A stretch of DNA of 6,950 nt, taken from assembly GCA_913057845.1 (NCBI GenBank), contig CAJXPC010000091.1:1-6950 (forward strand). The letters run 5' to 3'. Shown piece by piece: positions 1 to 6,809 of this stretch. This stretch comes from an uncultured Pseudomonadota bacterium. Lineage in GTDB: Bacteria; Pseudomonadota; Gammaproteobacteria; Burkholderiales; Eutrophovitaceae. Numbering within the stretch: the stretch's first letter is position 1; each line of letters opens with the position of its first letter. The position numbers and the translations under genes are program-made. The notes beneath the pieces were generated by a model. That model searched no databases, was not told the origin of the DNA, and saw nothing but the letters and a program-made list of their open reading frames with translations.

Positions 1-49
1 ATCTACACCTCTCTATTCGTCGGCAGCGTCAGATGTGTATAAGAGACAG
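1..49 (+). other. Illumina Nextera Read 1/i5 adapter (artefact)
   Basis: This is not genomic DNA. Positions 1-8 (ATCTACAC) are the end of the P5 arm. Positions 9-16 (CTCTCTAT) equal the Nextera i5 index known as S502/N502. Positions 17-30 (TCGTCGGCAGCGTC) are the Read 1 transposon arm. Positions 31-49 (AGATGTGTATAAGAGACAG) are the 19-bp Tn5 mosaic end. All blocks are in the exact library order, so genomic sequence starts at 50. The match is to known adapter sequence recalled from memory and is unambiguous. Confidence 0.98.
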
Positions 50-263
50 TTTCATTTGTGGTCTTGTACATCCAATCAGTGCGTGGGTTGTTAATCGTGA
101 ATAAGTAACCCACAGGAATGGGAATCCAGAAATAGTTATCTCGTGAGCCCGCCTCAATGAGAAGAACTGATTTGGAGGCATCAGCGCTTAAGCGATTGGC
201 TAAAACGCACCCAGCGGAGCCTGCGCCAATAATGACGTAATCGTAAGTGCCTAAGGTATTCAT
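50..263 (-). CDS. GMC-family FAD-dependent oxidoreductase, N-terminal fragment
   Basis: This is the start of a glucose-methanol-choline (GMC) oxidoreductase, a flavoprotein family that oxidises alcohols, choline or similar substrates to aldehydes. Only 71 genomic codons remain of a family usually about 530-550 residues long. Counting from the ATG at 263, a short lead-in runs into the FAD-binding Rossmann strand [12 protein letters not shown], with the dinucleotide motif GAGSAG at residues 13-18. LLIEAG follows with Glu37, the usual ribose-binding acid at the end of strand 2. The stretch WIPIPVGY...[10 protein letters not shown] is typical of choline-dehydrogenase-like and alkanol-dehydrogenase-like GMC members. 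An in-frame GTG at 323 would add 20 residues; I prefer the ATG because GMC proteins normally begin only a few residues before the Rossmann strand. Neither start has a strong ribosome-binding site. Reading past position 50 enters adapter and adds a false tail. The substrate cannot be told. Confidence 0.9.
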
Positions 264-352
264 TATGCAAGCCCAATCTAATATTCGTTTCTTTTGGAAA
301 CATTGCGAAAAGGGTATTTTCACTATGTAAAAACAAGCTTCATTGTTTTAAA

Positions 353-358
353 ATTATA
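353..358 (-). promoter_or_regulatory. Candidate -10 box for the GMC gene
   Basis: The minus strand reads TATAAT, an exact sigma70 -10 consensus, about 90 nt upstream of the ATG at 263. No good -35 hexamer sits at 16-18 nt spacing; a TTGGCA at 377-372 is too close (13 nt). The surrounding DNA is AT-rich, so a chance match is possible. Confidence 0.25.
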
Positions 359-363
359 CCTAA

Positions 364-378
364 ATTGGTTATGCCAAT
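364..378. repeat. Short inverted repeat ATTGG-N5-CCAAT
   Basis: A perfect 5-bp dyad (ATTGG at 364-368, CCAAT at 374-378) lies just upstream of the candidate -10 box of the GMC gene. Its spacing resembles a LysR-type T-N11-A half-palindrome site, but 5-bp arms in AT-rich DNA are weak evidence and no regulator gene is nearby. Confidence 0.25.
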
Positions 379-520
379 CCTAGATCAACTTTTAAAAAGT
401 AATCTGAGTTGGTATTTAAAAATTAGAGGTGAGGTGGAGTAAATGTCTTAGCGTTATGGCTGCCAATTTAGACTATGCTGTGAGGTGTTTATAGATTCTT
501 CGACTTAGCAAGATTCTAGT

Positions 521-549
521 TTGACTGAGGTGTAGATCTGTTTTAACTT
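521..549 (+). promoter_or_regulatory. Candidate sigma70 promoter for the antiporter gene
   Basis: TTGACT (521-526, five of six matches to TTGACA) is followed after 17 nt by TAACTT (544-549, a weak three of six match to TATAAT). The element ends 47 nt before the antiporter ATG, a sensible distance. The -35 is good and the -10 poor, so this is only a candidate. Confidence 0.35.
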
Positions 550-596
550 ACTTTTTAACAATAAATTTATGAGGGTGGTTTAGCTTAAATTCATAG

Positions 597-2318
597 ATGG
601 AATTTACCAATAACGCAATTTTTGCTGGCGCCATACTATTTTTAATTAGTATTCTGGCCACTGGTGTCGCCTCTCGGGCCGGGGCCCCTTTGTTATTGGT
701 ATTCCTCGGAGTCGGTATGTTGGCCGGCCGTGAGGGAATCGGCGGCATTACGTTTGAAAGTTTTGAGGTTGCTTATGCCGTAGGGTCGGTTGCGCTCGCA
801 ATCATTCTGTTTGATGGCGGCATGCGGGCACGAGCAGAGAGCTCCAAAATAGGACTGAAACCAGCCTTATCCTTAGCAACGCTTGGGGTGTTATTGACTA
901 CGGCAGTCGTCGCAGTTGGCTTGCATTGGCTGTTTAATTTTTCATGGAGTCAGTCATTTTTAATTGGTGCGATTGTCGGGTCGACTGATGCCGCAGCGGT
1001 ATTTTCTATGTTGCACGCAAAAGGACTGCAGCTTAAGAAACGAGTTGGAACCACGCTCGAAATCGAGTCAGGCTGCAATGACCCAATGGCAGTATTTTTG
1101 ACTCTGATGTTTGTTGAAGGAGCGCGACAAGGTCAGGATCTCGTTGGGTCGTCAATTATTATGGAATTCGTCTATCAGTTTGGGATTGGCGCGATCTTGG
1201 GATGGATTGGTGGGCAGGTTTTATCGAGAACCATAAGTCGAGTAACTCTAACCGCAGGCCTGTATCCGTTGCTTGCTGCAGCTGGAGGGCTCACTTTGTT
1301 TGGTTTGGTAACCACGATGGGTGCGAGTGGATTTTTAGCGATTTATATTGCAGGCCTTATCGTAGGTAATACTGAGGCGCACGCTGCCAACAATATTAGA
1401 AAAGTACATGATGGCCTCGCATGGCTCGCTCAAATATCGTTATTTTTGATGCTTGGTTTATTGGTGACCCCAACCACGTTGACTCAGTATTGGGGTGTGG
1501 GCGTGGTCGTTGCACTACTCCTGGTTTTTGTTGCGAGGCCCATTGCTGTGTTGGTAAGTTTGTCCCCGTTTCGATTTGCGGCTAAGGAGAAATTGTTCAT
1601 CAGTTGGGTGGGGTTACGTGGAGCTGTTCCCATTGTGCTTGCGACTTTCCCAGTCCTCGGTGGTTTGCCTGATGCGGAACTTTATTTTAACGTTGCATTT
1701 GTTTCGGTACTTTTTTCGCTCGTCATACAGGGTTGGACGGTGGTTCCATTTGCTAAATGGCTTAAGTTGAAGTTGCCGATCGAAAATGCACCGTACTATG
1801 CTGAAAGTATAGAAGTTCCAGGCAGCTCCGACTTAACGATTGTTGGCTATAAAATTGCTGAGGATAGCCCTGTTACGAAACGCCGTATTGATAGTCTTCT
1901 TGCCCCAGATGGCATCCGGTTCATTGCGGTGTTTCGTGACGATGAACCAGTGCAAGGTATGGATGAACACGTAATCGAATCAGGTGATTTGTTATATGTG
2001 ATTTCACCACAGAAAAAAGTGTCGCTCGTGAATCAAATGTTATTACCAACTGACGAGGTGGCTGAGTTGGAACAAGCTCGTTACTTCGGGGACTTTACTT
2101 TGAATGGCGATGCGATCATTGATGCTGTGGCGGATATGTATGGTGGGGAGGTCCCCAGTTCAGCTAAAGATATGACGCTCTCACAATTCATGCAGATACG
2201 TTTTCGTAATCAATGTGTTGTGGGTGATCGTGTTTTTTTTGGTCCTTTAGAACTAGTCGTTAAAGAAGTCGATGATCTAAATGTTGTTCAAAAAGTCGGA
2301 TTAAGAATTAGAGAGTAA
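597..2318 (+). CDS. nhaP2: K+/H+ antiporter, CvrA/NhaP2 type (CPA1 family)
   Basis: This is an inner-membrane cation/proton antiporter of 573 residues, close to the 578 of E. coli CvrA (NhaP2). The family exports K+ (and Na+ in some members) in exchange for H+, which helps pH and osmotic balance. Residues 1 to about 390 form roughly a dozen hydrophobic segments of the exchanger domain. Signature motifs are intact: LAIILFDGGMR (67-77), GAIVGSTDAAAVFS with Thr130-Asp131 of the unwound helix (124-137), the ion-site motif ESGCNDPMAVFLT (157-169) with Asn161-Asp162, GLAWLAQI (273-280), and SWVGLRGAVPI (336-346) with the conserved Arg341. A cytosolic RCK_C/TrkA_C-like regulatory domain covers about 405-485, and a CorC/HlyC-type transporter-associated domain covers about 495-571. 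The length fits the ATG at 597. A purine stretch GAGGGTGG at 571-578 lies too far upstream (18 nt) for an ideal Shine-Dalgarno. Ion preference is not readable from sequence. Confidence 0.95.
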   Translation: MEFTNNAIFAGAILFLISILATGVASRAGAPLLLVFLGVGMLAGREGIGGITFESFEVAYAVGSVALAIILFDGGMRARAESSKIGLKPALSLATLGVLLTTAVVAVGLHWLFNFSWSQSFLIGAIVGSTDAAAVFSMLHAKGLQLKKRVGTTLEIESGCNDPMAVFLTLMFVEGARQGQDLVGSSIIMEFVYQFGIGAILGWIGGQVLSRTISRVTLTAGLYPLLAAAGGLTLFGLVTTMGASGFLAIYIAGLIVGNTEAHAANNIRKVHDGLAWLAQISLFLMLGLLVTPTTLTQYWGVGVVVALLLVFVARPIAVLVSLSPFRFAAKEKLFISWVGLRGAVPIVLATFPVLGGLPDAELYFNVAFVSVLFSLVIQGWTVVPFAKWLKLKLPIENAPYYAESIEVPGSSDLTIVGYKIAEDSPVTKRRIDSLLAPDGIRFIAVFRDDEPVQGMDEHVIESGDLLYVISPQKKVSLVNQMLLPTDEVAELEQARYFGDFTLNGDAIIDAVADMYGGEVPSSAKDMTLSQFMQIRFRNQCVVGDRVFFGPLELVVKEVDDLNVVQKVGLRIRE

Positions 2319-2386
2319 TTCAATAAGTGATCGATATGATGATGTTTGTATACACTGAACGAAATTGTCAGAATTGATAAGAAATT

Positions 2387-2391
2387 GGGAG
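2387..2391 (+). promoter_or_regulatory. Shine-Dalgarno of the thiolase gene
   Basis: GGGAG lies 7 nt before the ATG at 2399, which supports that start. The 80-bp gap after the antiporter holds no terminator-like hairpin and no clear promoter, so read-through from the antiporter gene is possible. Confidence 0.65.
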
Positions 2392-2398
2392 TGAAGCT

Positions 2399-3601
2399 AT
2401 GAATGAAGTGTTTATTTGTGCTGGTGTGCGGACCCCGATTGGTCGATATGGTGGTGCACTTTCGTCTGTGCGAACCGATGATCTCGCAGCGATTCCACTT
2501 CGTCACCTTAAAGAGAGGCTGTCTGGAGTTGATTGGGATCGACTTGACGATGTCGTGTTCGGGTGTGTGAACCAAGCGGGGGAAGACAACCGAAATGTAG
2601 CTAGAATGGCTACGCTCTTGTCTGGATTACCCAGTCATGTGCCCGGTAGTACGATCAATCGGTTATGTGGCTCTGGGCTCGATGCAGTGTCCATAGCTGC
2701 TCGATCGATTAAATCGGGAGAGCAGCAATTAGTTGTTGCAGGTGGAGTTGAGAGTATGTCTAGAGCTCCCTTCGTGATGCCAAAAGCCGAGGGTGCCTTC
2801 TCGAGGGCAAATCAAGTATTCGATACAACCATTGGTTGGCGTTTTATCAATCCAATCATGCAGGAATTGTACGGGACGGATAGCATGCCTCAAACCGCTG
2901 AGAATGTAGCGAGTCAATTCAATGTAGGACGCGAAGATCAAGATAAATTTGCGTTGAGTTCCCAAGAAAAGGCTTCGAAAGCCATGATGGCCGGTAGGTT
3001 TGAGCGAGAAATCGTACCTGTATCATTGCCTCAAAGAAAGGGTGATCCTATTGTTGTCCTTAAAGATGAACATCCTCGACAAACTACGCTTGAAAAGCTC
3101 TCCCAACTTCCATCAATAGTAAATGGGCAAGGAACAGTTACAGCAGGAAATGCATCAGGGGTCAATGACGGAGCTTGTGCGTTGATTCTCGCTAGTGAGC
3201 GCGCTATGAAAGAAAATGATTTATCGCCCTTGGCGCGTGTTGTTGGTTTTGCCACCTCGGGTGTTGAGCCTCGGGTTATGGGTATTGGCCCGCTGCCTGC
3301 GACACAAAAGCTTTTAAATAGAGAGAATATCTCTATCGATGAAATTGGGATTATTGAATTAAACGAAGCATTTGCGGCTCAAGCTCTTGCTGTAACACGC
3401 GGGTTGGGTATTCAAGATGGGGATCTTAGGGTAAATCCTAATGGTGGGGCTATTGCGCTTGGGCATCCGCTGGGAATGAGCGGGGCAAGATTGGCGCTTA
3501 CGGCAGCCACCGAGTTGTCTCTAACAAGCTCGAAGTACGCACTTGTGACAATGTGTATAGGTGTAGGGCAGGGCATTGCTATGTTACTAAAACGCGTTTA
3601 A
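2399..3601 (+). CDS. pcaF: Acetyl-CoA acyltransferase, 3-oxoadipyl-CoA thiolase (PcaF/PaaJ) type
   Basis: This is a complete thiolase of 400 residues, the usual length. The family cleaves a 3-oxoacyl-CoA with free CoA to acetyl-CoA and a shortened acyl-CoA; PcaF and PaaJ members split 3-oxoadipyl-CoA to succinyl-CoA and acetyl-CoA at the end of aromatic catabolism. All catalytic elements are present: nucleophilic Cys90 in NRLCGSG (87-93), NEAF (322-325), GHPLGMSG with His356 (355-362), and the C-terminal base Cys386 in CIGVGQG (386-392). PcaF-like wording includes GVRTPIGRYGGAL near the N-terminus, NQAGEDNRNVARM (58-70), GGVESMSRAPFVM (115-127) and DTTIGWRFINP (142-152). No other beta-ketoadipate genes are in the window, so the substrate could instead be a general 3-oxoacyl-CoA. 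The family and chemistry are certain; the subfamily is inferred from motifs. The stop overlaps the stop of the convergent peptidase gene. Confidence 0.93.
   Translation: MNEVFICAGVRTPIGRYGGALSSVRTDDLAAIPLRHLKERLSGVDWDRLDDVVFGCVNQAGEDNRNVARMATLLSGLPSHVPGSTINRLCGSGLDAVSIAARSIKSGEQQLVVAGGVESMSRAPFVMPKAEGAFSRANQVFDTTIGWRFINPIMQELYGTDSMPQTAENVASQFNVGREDQDKFALSSQEKASKAMMAGRFEREIVPVSLPQRKGDPIVVLKDEHPRQTTLEKLSQLPSIVNGQGTVTAGNASGVNDGACALILASERAMKENDLSPLARVVGFATSGVEPRVMGIGPLPATQKLLNRENISIDEIGIIELNEAFAAQALAVTRGLGIQDGDLRVNPNGGAIALGHPLGMSGARLALTAATELSLTSSKYALVTMCIGVGQGIAMLLKRV
3598..3601. other. Shared TTAA: overlapping stops of convergent genes
   Basis: The palindrome TTAA supplies TAA to the plus-strand thiolase (3599-3601) and TAA to the minus-strand peptidase (3600-3598). 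The genes therefore overlap tail to tail by 4 bp with no room for an intergenic terminator. A 6-bp stem (TTGGTT 3608-3613, AACCAA 3623-3628) lies just beyond, within the peptidase coding sequence, but lacks a following T tract. Confidence 0.95.
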
Positions 3602-5418
3602 CGTGATTTGGTTTGCCGGTTCAACCAACTTCTAAGTGGTAGTCTTTTTGATGGTTCGAGATATAAGTAAGCAATATTTTTTGGCGCTGGCACCAATGGA
3701 AATTGTAAAGTGTAAAGCACATCATCCCTAAAAATATGAATCGAAATCGCTGATTTTTTTCTTTCTAGATCGATAATTTGTTGGATATTATTTGTCGATG
3801 GCTTCTGTCGGTTAATCGCCATAATGATATCCCCCGAAGCGATTCCAGCACGTTGTGCCGCCCCGTCGTCAAACACTTGTTTTATGCGTAGGCCGTCTGA
3901 AGTGTTGCTATGGGTAAATCCTAAGTCATGCTTTATCGCTTGTCGGTTTTTATCAAATGGCGTATCAACTGCATCCCCGCTGTCTGAAGGGCCACTGGGT
4001 TTGGTGAATGTTAATTGGATGCCGACGCTGTTAAGTAATGACTTAATTGGTAACTCTTTAGTTGATCGAATAATGCGATGGAAAAAATTATGCAGATCTA
4101 ATCCTGAAACGAGCTCAGCTATATGTTCGACGCCATTTTCGGGGACCCCTTTATTTTTCTTGCCATAAGTATTCCATAGGGTTCTCATCACAGTATCTAA
4201 TGAAGTCTTTCCATCAGTTTTTTTACGTAGATGCAGGTCAAGACATAGTGCGGCTAGACTCCCTTTGCTGTAGTAGCTAACAATAGAATTGATGGCGCTT
4301 TCATCTTGTTTGTAGAATTTGGTCCAAGCGTAAAAGCTAGATTCTGCTAGGGTCTGTTTTGATCTGCCATTGGTTTTTTTGACGATGGTTATAGTCTTAG
4401 CGAGCAGGCTAAGGTAACGCTTCTCATCTATCAATCCCGCTTTGTAGAGCATAAGGTCGTCATAATAAGAAGTGATGCCTTCAAATGCCCATAAGAGTTC
4501 AGTGTAGTTTTCTTTGGAGAGATCGTAGGGTGAAAATGCTTCGGGTTTGATTCGTTTGACGTTCCATAAGTGGAAATATTCATGCGAGCATAAACCTAGG
4601 AATTTTAAATAGCCATCATTGATGGATGCATCCGCTTCAACCGGCAAGTCTGTCTTTGAGCATATTAATGCTGTTGAGTGAGAGTGTTCGAGCCCTCCGT
4701 AGCCATCGCTGACTGCATTCACTAGAAATGTATATCGATCTATGGGTATATCGCCCCAAAATTTAACTTGTGTCTCCACTATTAACTTCAGGTCTTGGCA
4801 TATGCGTTGAATATTTGCATGGGATTTGCCTGTAATTACGACGTTATGAGGGATGCCTTTAACTAAGAAAGACGACTTAATGAATTCTCCGATTTCGAAA
4901 GGATGATCTATTAAAGTGTCATAGGACTCATTTATATATCGCCCAAACCCAAGTCTATCGATTCGGTTAGGCATCATGGCGGTTGATACGCTCCATTTTT
5001 TTTTCGCGGTCAACCAAGTCGGTTTAGAAATACTGACTGAGTGTGGGCTAGGCTCCAAGCCATGAACTCGAATAAATAAGCTTGTGCCATTAATAAAACC
5101 TCTAAATTGATCAAGGTACGCTGTTCGAACCGAGCGATCTCGCGCATAGACTTGATAAAAAACAGTGATCGGTTTGCCGGTGATTGGAATCGACCAAGAA
5201 TCTTTATCGATTTTTGTTATCGGGATTTCTACGTCAGCGCAAAAAACTTTTATGCGAATAATGTTTTTAGCAAAATCTCTGATGAGATAAGAGCCGGGGA
5301 TCCATGCTGGTAGAGATATGATTTGCTCCCTAGGGCAGGGCTCATTAATTTGACATGTAACGTTGAAGAGATGAGCGTGAGCCTCTTCCATGGAGACGCT
5401 GTAGTGGACAAGAGGCAT
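3598..5418 (-). CDS. PDZ-domain M61 family metallopeptidase
   Basis: This is a zinc-dependent peptidase of family M61 (glycyl-aminopeptidase-like). Its 606 residues fit the family's usual size of about 600. An N-terminal beta-rich domain (about 1-170) opens with HYSVSMEEAHAHLFNV and contains SLPAWIPGSYLIRDFAK (35-51), a family hallmark. The gluzincin-type catalytic core holds the exopeptidase-like motif GGLEHSHS (241-248), the zinc motif HEYFH (279-283) followed by LWNVKRIKP, and the probable third zinc ligand Glu313 in FEGITSYYDD. A C-terminal PDZ domain covers about 497-575 (VFDDGAAQRAGIASGDIIMAIN). No signal peptide or membrane segment is visible, so a cytosolic location is inferred. The ATG at 5418 is backed by AGGAG at 9 nt spacing. 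The gene follows the hydrolase gene by 2 nt and is probably translationally coupled to it. The natural substrates of bacterial M61 enzymes are poorly known; some members prefer N-terminal Gly or Ala. Confidence 0.95.
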   Translation of the reverse strand: MPLVHYSVSMEEAHAHLFNVTCQINEPCPREQIISLPAWIPGSYLIRDFAKNIIRIKVFCADVEIPITKIDKDSWSIPITGKPITVFYQVYARDRSVRTAYLDQFRGFINGTSLFIRVHGLEPSPHSVSISKPTWLTAKKKWSVSTAMMPNRIDRLGFGRYINESYDTLIDHPFEIGEFIKSSFLVKGIPHNVVITGKSHANIQRICQDLKLIVETQVKFWGDIPIDRYTFLVNAVSDGYGGLEHSHSTALICSKTDLPVEADASINDGYLKFLGLCSHEYFHLWNVKRIKPEAFSPYDLSKENYTELLWAFEGITSYYDDLMLYKAGLIDEKRYLSLLAKTITIVKKTNGRSKQTLAESSFYAWTKFYKQDESAINSIVSYYSKGSLAALCLDLHLRKKTDGKTSLDTVMRTLWNTYGKKNKGVPENGVEHIAELVSGLDLHNFFHRIIRSTKELPIKSLLNSVGIQLTFTKPSGPSDSGDAVDTPFDKNRQAIKHDLGFTHSNTSDGLRIKQVFDDGAAQRAGIASGDIIMAINRQKPSTNNIQQIIDLERKKSAISIHIFRDDVLYTLQFPLVPAPKNIAYLYLEPSKRLPLRSWLNRQTKSR

Positions 5419-5420
5419 GG

Positions 5421-6575
5421 TTAAAGGCTCCTAAGGAAATCCGTAATGTTATCTATGACAGCGTGACTTTGTTCTTGTTGTACCCAATGCCCAGCGTCAT
5501 CGATGAGCACAACATCCTTCATTGATGTGCAGACCTGATGCTGCATATGTTCTATGGCTCCAGGCGTTTGATAGATGCCCCAGTCATTTTTTCCAGACAG
5601 AAATAAGGATGGGACTTGAATGTGTTGTCCTAAGAATAGAGATAACGCGGATTGATTTGCCCCCTCGATCGTGCACCGATACCACTGCAGCCCGCCTTGA
5701 AACGTAGTTCTTTTGTATTCCGAAACGTACACAGCAAGTTCTTCGTCAGGCAGCCATTGACATGCGCGAATTTGATTTTCATCTGGCATGTGAGGCGCTA
5801 CTGTCTGGGGCATCGTTTGGTCTTTGTGCATGATGTAGTAAGTCGGCATTTGTGCGATTACTTCCGCATCCCATGACAATAGTTTGAATGGTCGGTTATG
5901 AGGCCATGCCGCACTCTTGTGATGATAGTACGCTCTTAGAAATTGATGTAGTCCTTGGGGTGCATTCATCAAGTCGTCATTTGCTGATGGCGTAGAAAAA
6001 TAGACTTGATAGTGTTTTCTTGGTTCTTTAAGTGCGCGTAATTGTTCTTCTACATCATGAATGGTGGGGCGTGCCAGAACGGAGTTTTTTTCCTCAGTCA
6101 TGGGAGGTACGCCTGCGAACGGAGCGCTCATCATCACGCAAGCCTTGAATAAGTCGGGACGGATTAGCGCACAGACTCCGGCGACATAAGAGCCCGCATC
6201 ATGACCGATGATTGCTTTAACTTCACTGTATCCAAGAGCCCTTACTAATCCAACGATATCTCGAGCCAAGTTAACTAGGTTAAAAGGCTCTATTGAATTC
6301 TCATATTGATTGCTCCACCCGACTGTTCGACCAAACCCTCGTTGGTCTGGTGCAACGACCACGTAGCCAAGCGCTGCGATTTCGGGAAGAATATGCCTCC
6401 AACTATAAGCTAATTCTGGGAAGCCATGAGCGAGTATGATGAGCGGCCTTTCCTTCTCGTCCGGCCGAGCTTCCAATATATGCATCTCGAGGCCGTTATT
6501 GTTTTGAATCTTACGGGACACAATGCCTTCAGGTAGTGGCACCTCGCCATAGTGTGTTGAATAAGTGCGTTTCAT
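5421..6575 (-). CDS. Alpha/beta-fold hydrolase, soluble epoxide hydrolase type
   Basis: This is a 384-residue alpha/beta hydrolase whose catalytic residues are those of epoxide hydrolases, which open epoxides to vicinal diols through an aspartyl ester intermediate. Counting from the ATG at 6575, it has the oxyanion motif HGFPELAYSWRH (from 50), DQRGFG (77-82), and the nucleophile elbow GHDAGS with Asp126. The probable acid is Asp331 in SGKNDWG and the base is His363 in DDAGHW. The two lid tyrosines that activate the epoxide are apparent: Tyr189 in HYQVYF and Tyr299 in GLQWYR, matching the motifs around Tyr383 and Tyr466 of human soluble epoxide hydrolase. Aspartate as nucleophile rules out a serine esterase; a haloalkane dehalogenase would lack the tyrosine pair. 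No signal peptide is seen, so it is probably cytosolic. An in-frame TTG at 6584 would add three residues; neither start has a strong Shine-Dalgarno, so the ATG is preferred. It is the first gene of a two-gene operon with the M61 peptidase. Confidence 0.92.
   Translation of the reverse strand: MKRTYSTHYGEVPLPEGIVSRKIQNNNGLEMHILEARPDEKERPLIILAHGFPELAYSWRHILPEIAALGYVVVAPDQRGFGRTVGWSNQYENSIEPFNLVNLARDIVGLVRALGYSEVKAIIGHDAGSYVAGVCALIRPDLFKACVMMSAPFAGVPPMTEEKNSVLARPTIHDVEEQLRALKEPRKHYQVYFSTPSANDDLMNAPQGLHQFLRAYYHHKSAAWPHNRPFKLLSWDAEVIAQMPTYYIMHKDQTMPQTVAPHMPDENQIRACQWLPDEELAVYVSEYKRTTFQGGLQWYRCTIEGANQSALSLFLGQHIQVPSLFLSGKNDWGIYQTPGAIEHMQHQVCTSMKDVVLIDDAGHWVQQEQSHAVIDNITDFLRSL
5428..5432 (-). promoter_or_regulatory. 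Shine-Dalgarno of the M61 peptidase inside the hydrolase gene
   Basis: The minus strand reads AGGAG, 9 nt before the ATG at 5418 and within the last codons of the upstream hydrolase gene. This fixes the peptidase start and suggests translational coupling across the 2-nt gap. Confidence 0.8.
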
Positions 6576-6612
6576 AATGGTCAATTCTGTTTTTTTTTAA
6601 GATAGTTTTAAT

Positions 6613-6629
6613 TGTAAACGCGTATACGC
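6613..6629. promoter_or_regulatory. Candidate operator: overlapping palindromes upstream of the hydrolase gene
   Basis: TGTAAACGCGTATACG (6613-6628) is an imperfect palindrome centred on ACGCGT with six of eight matching pairs. It overlaps a perfect 10-bp palindrome GCGTATACGC (6620-6629). On the minus strand it abuts TACAAT (6616-6611), five of six matches to a -10 box, and would lie between that box and its -35, a usual place for a repressor. No regulator gene is in the window. Confidence 0.3.
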
Positions 6630-6803
6630 AGCAATGTTTGTAATGAATGATTTGAGCTTTCGATTTAATTGCTTGTTTGCACTGAGGTGTTTTCGTTTAT
6701 TCTATCGGTACGAGCAGATCGTCCAATTAAAAGTAAAGACTAGATGATTTTTAGTTCTGAATAATAATAAAATACTCTGGCTTATCTGCTAGTCGTTGAA
6801 TAT

Positions 6804-6809
6804 GGGGGG
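6804..6809 (+). promoter_or_regulatory. Purine-rich ribosome-binding site of the last gene
   Basis: A run of six G ends 9 nt before the ATG at 6819. It is not a textbook AGGAGG but can pair with the anti-Shine-Dalgarno through its G residues and lies at a proper distance. Confidence 0.4.

Larger units (their letters stand above)
264..596. promoter_or_regulatory. AT-rich divergent intergenic region
   Basis: These 333 bp separate the divergent GMC oxidoreductase and antiporter genes and should hold both promoters. No convincing protein or RNA gene was found. On plus, 443-451 reads ATG-TCT-TAG behind a purine-rich GAGGTGGAG, and 456-494 is a 12-codon ORF without family likeness. Two small dyads lie at 364-378 (ATTGG-N5-CCAAT) and 388-400 (ACTTTT-A-AAAAGT). 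No terminator-like GC hairpin with a T tract is present, as expected between two 5' ends. Confidence 0.6.

Noticed and set aside
1..49. Tn5 mosaic ends as evidence of a natural Tn5 transposon
   Set aside because: The mosaic ends are joined to synthetic Nextera arms and an index, so they come from library preparation rather than a mobile element.
456..494. 12-codon ORF in the GMC-antiporter intergenic region
   Set aside because: It has no Shine-Dalgarno at the correct distance and no recognisable peptide features.
548..3255. Several additional ORFs of 60-115 codons antisense to or out of frame with the antiporter and thiolase genes
   Set aside because: They lie within strongly supported coding regions, show no family motifs and have compositions expected of shadow frames.
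3608..3628. Hairpin TTGGTT-N9-AACCAA just past the thiolase stop as a terminator
   Set aside because: The stem is only 6 bp and AT-rich, no T tract follows directly, and it lies in the peptidase coding sequence.
3824..5876. Plus-strand ORFs opposite the M61 peptidase and epoxide hydrolase genes
   Set aside because: They are antisense to complete, motif-confirmed genes and show no recognisable domains.
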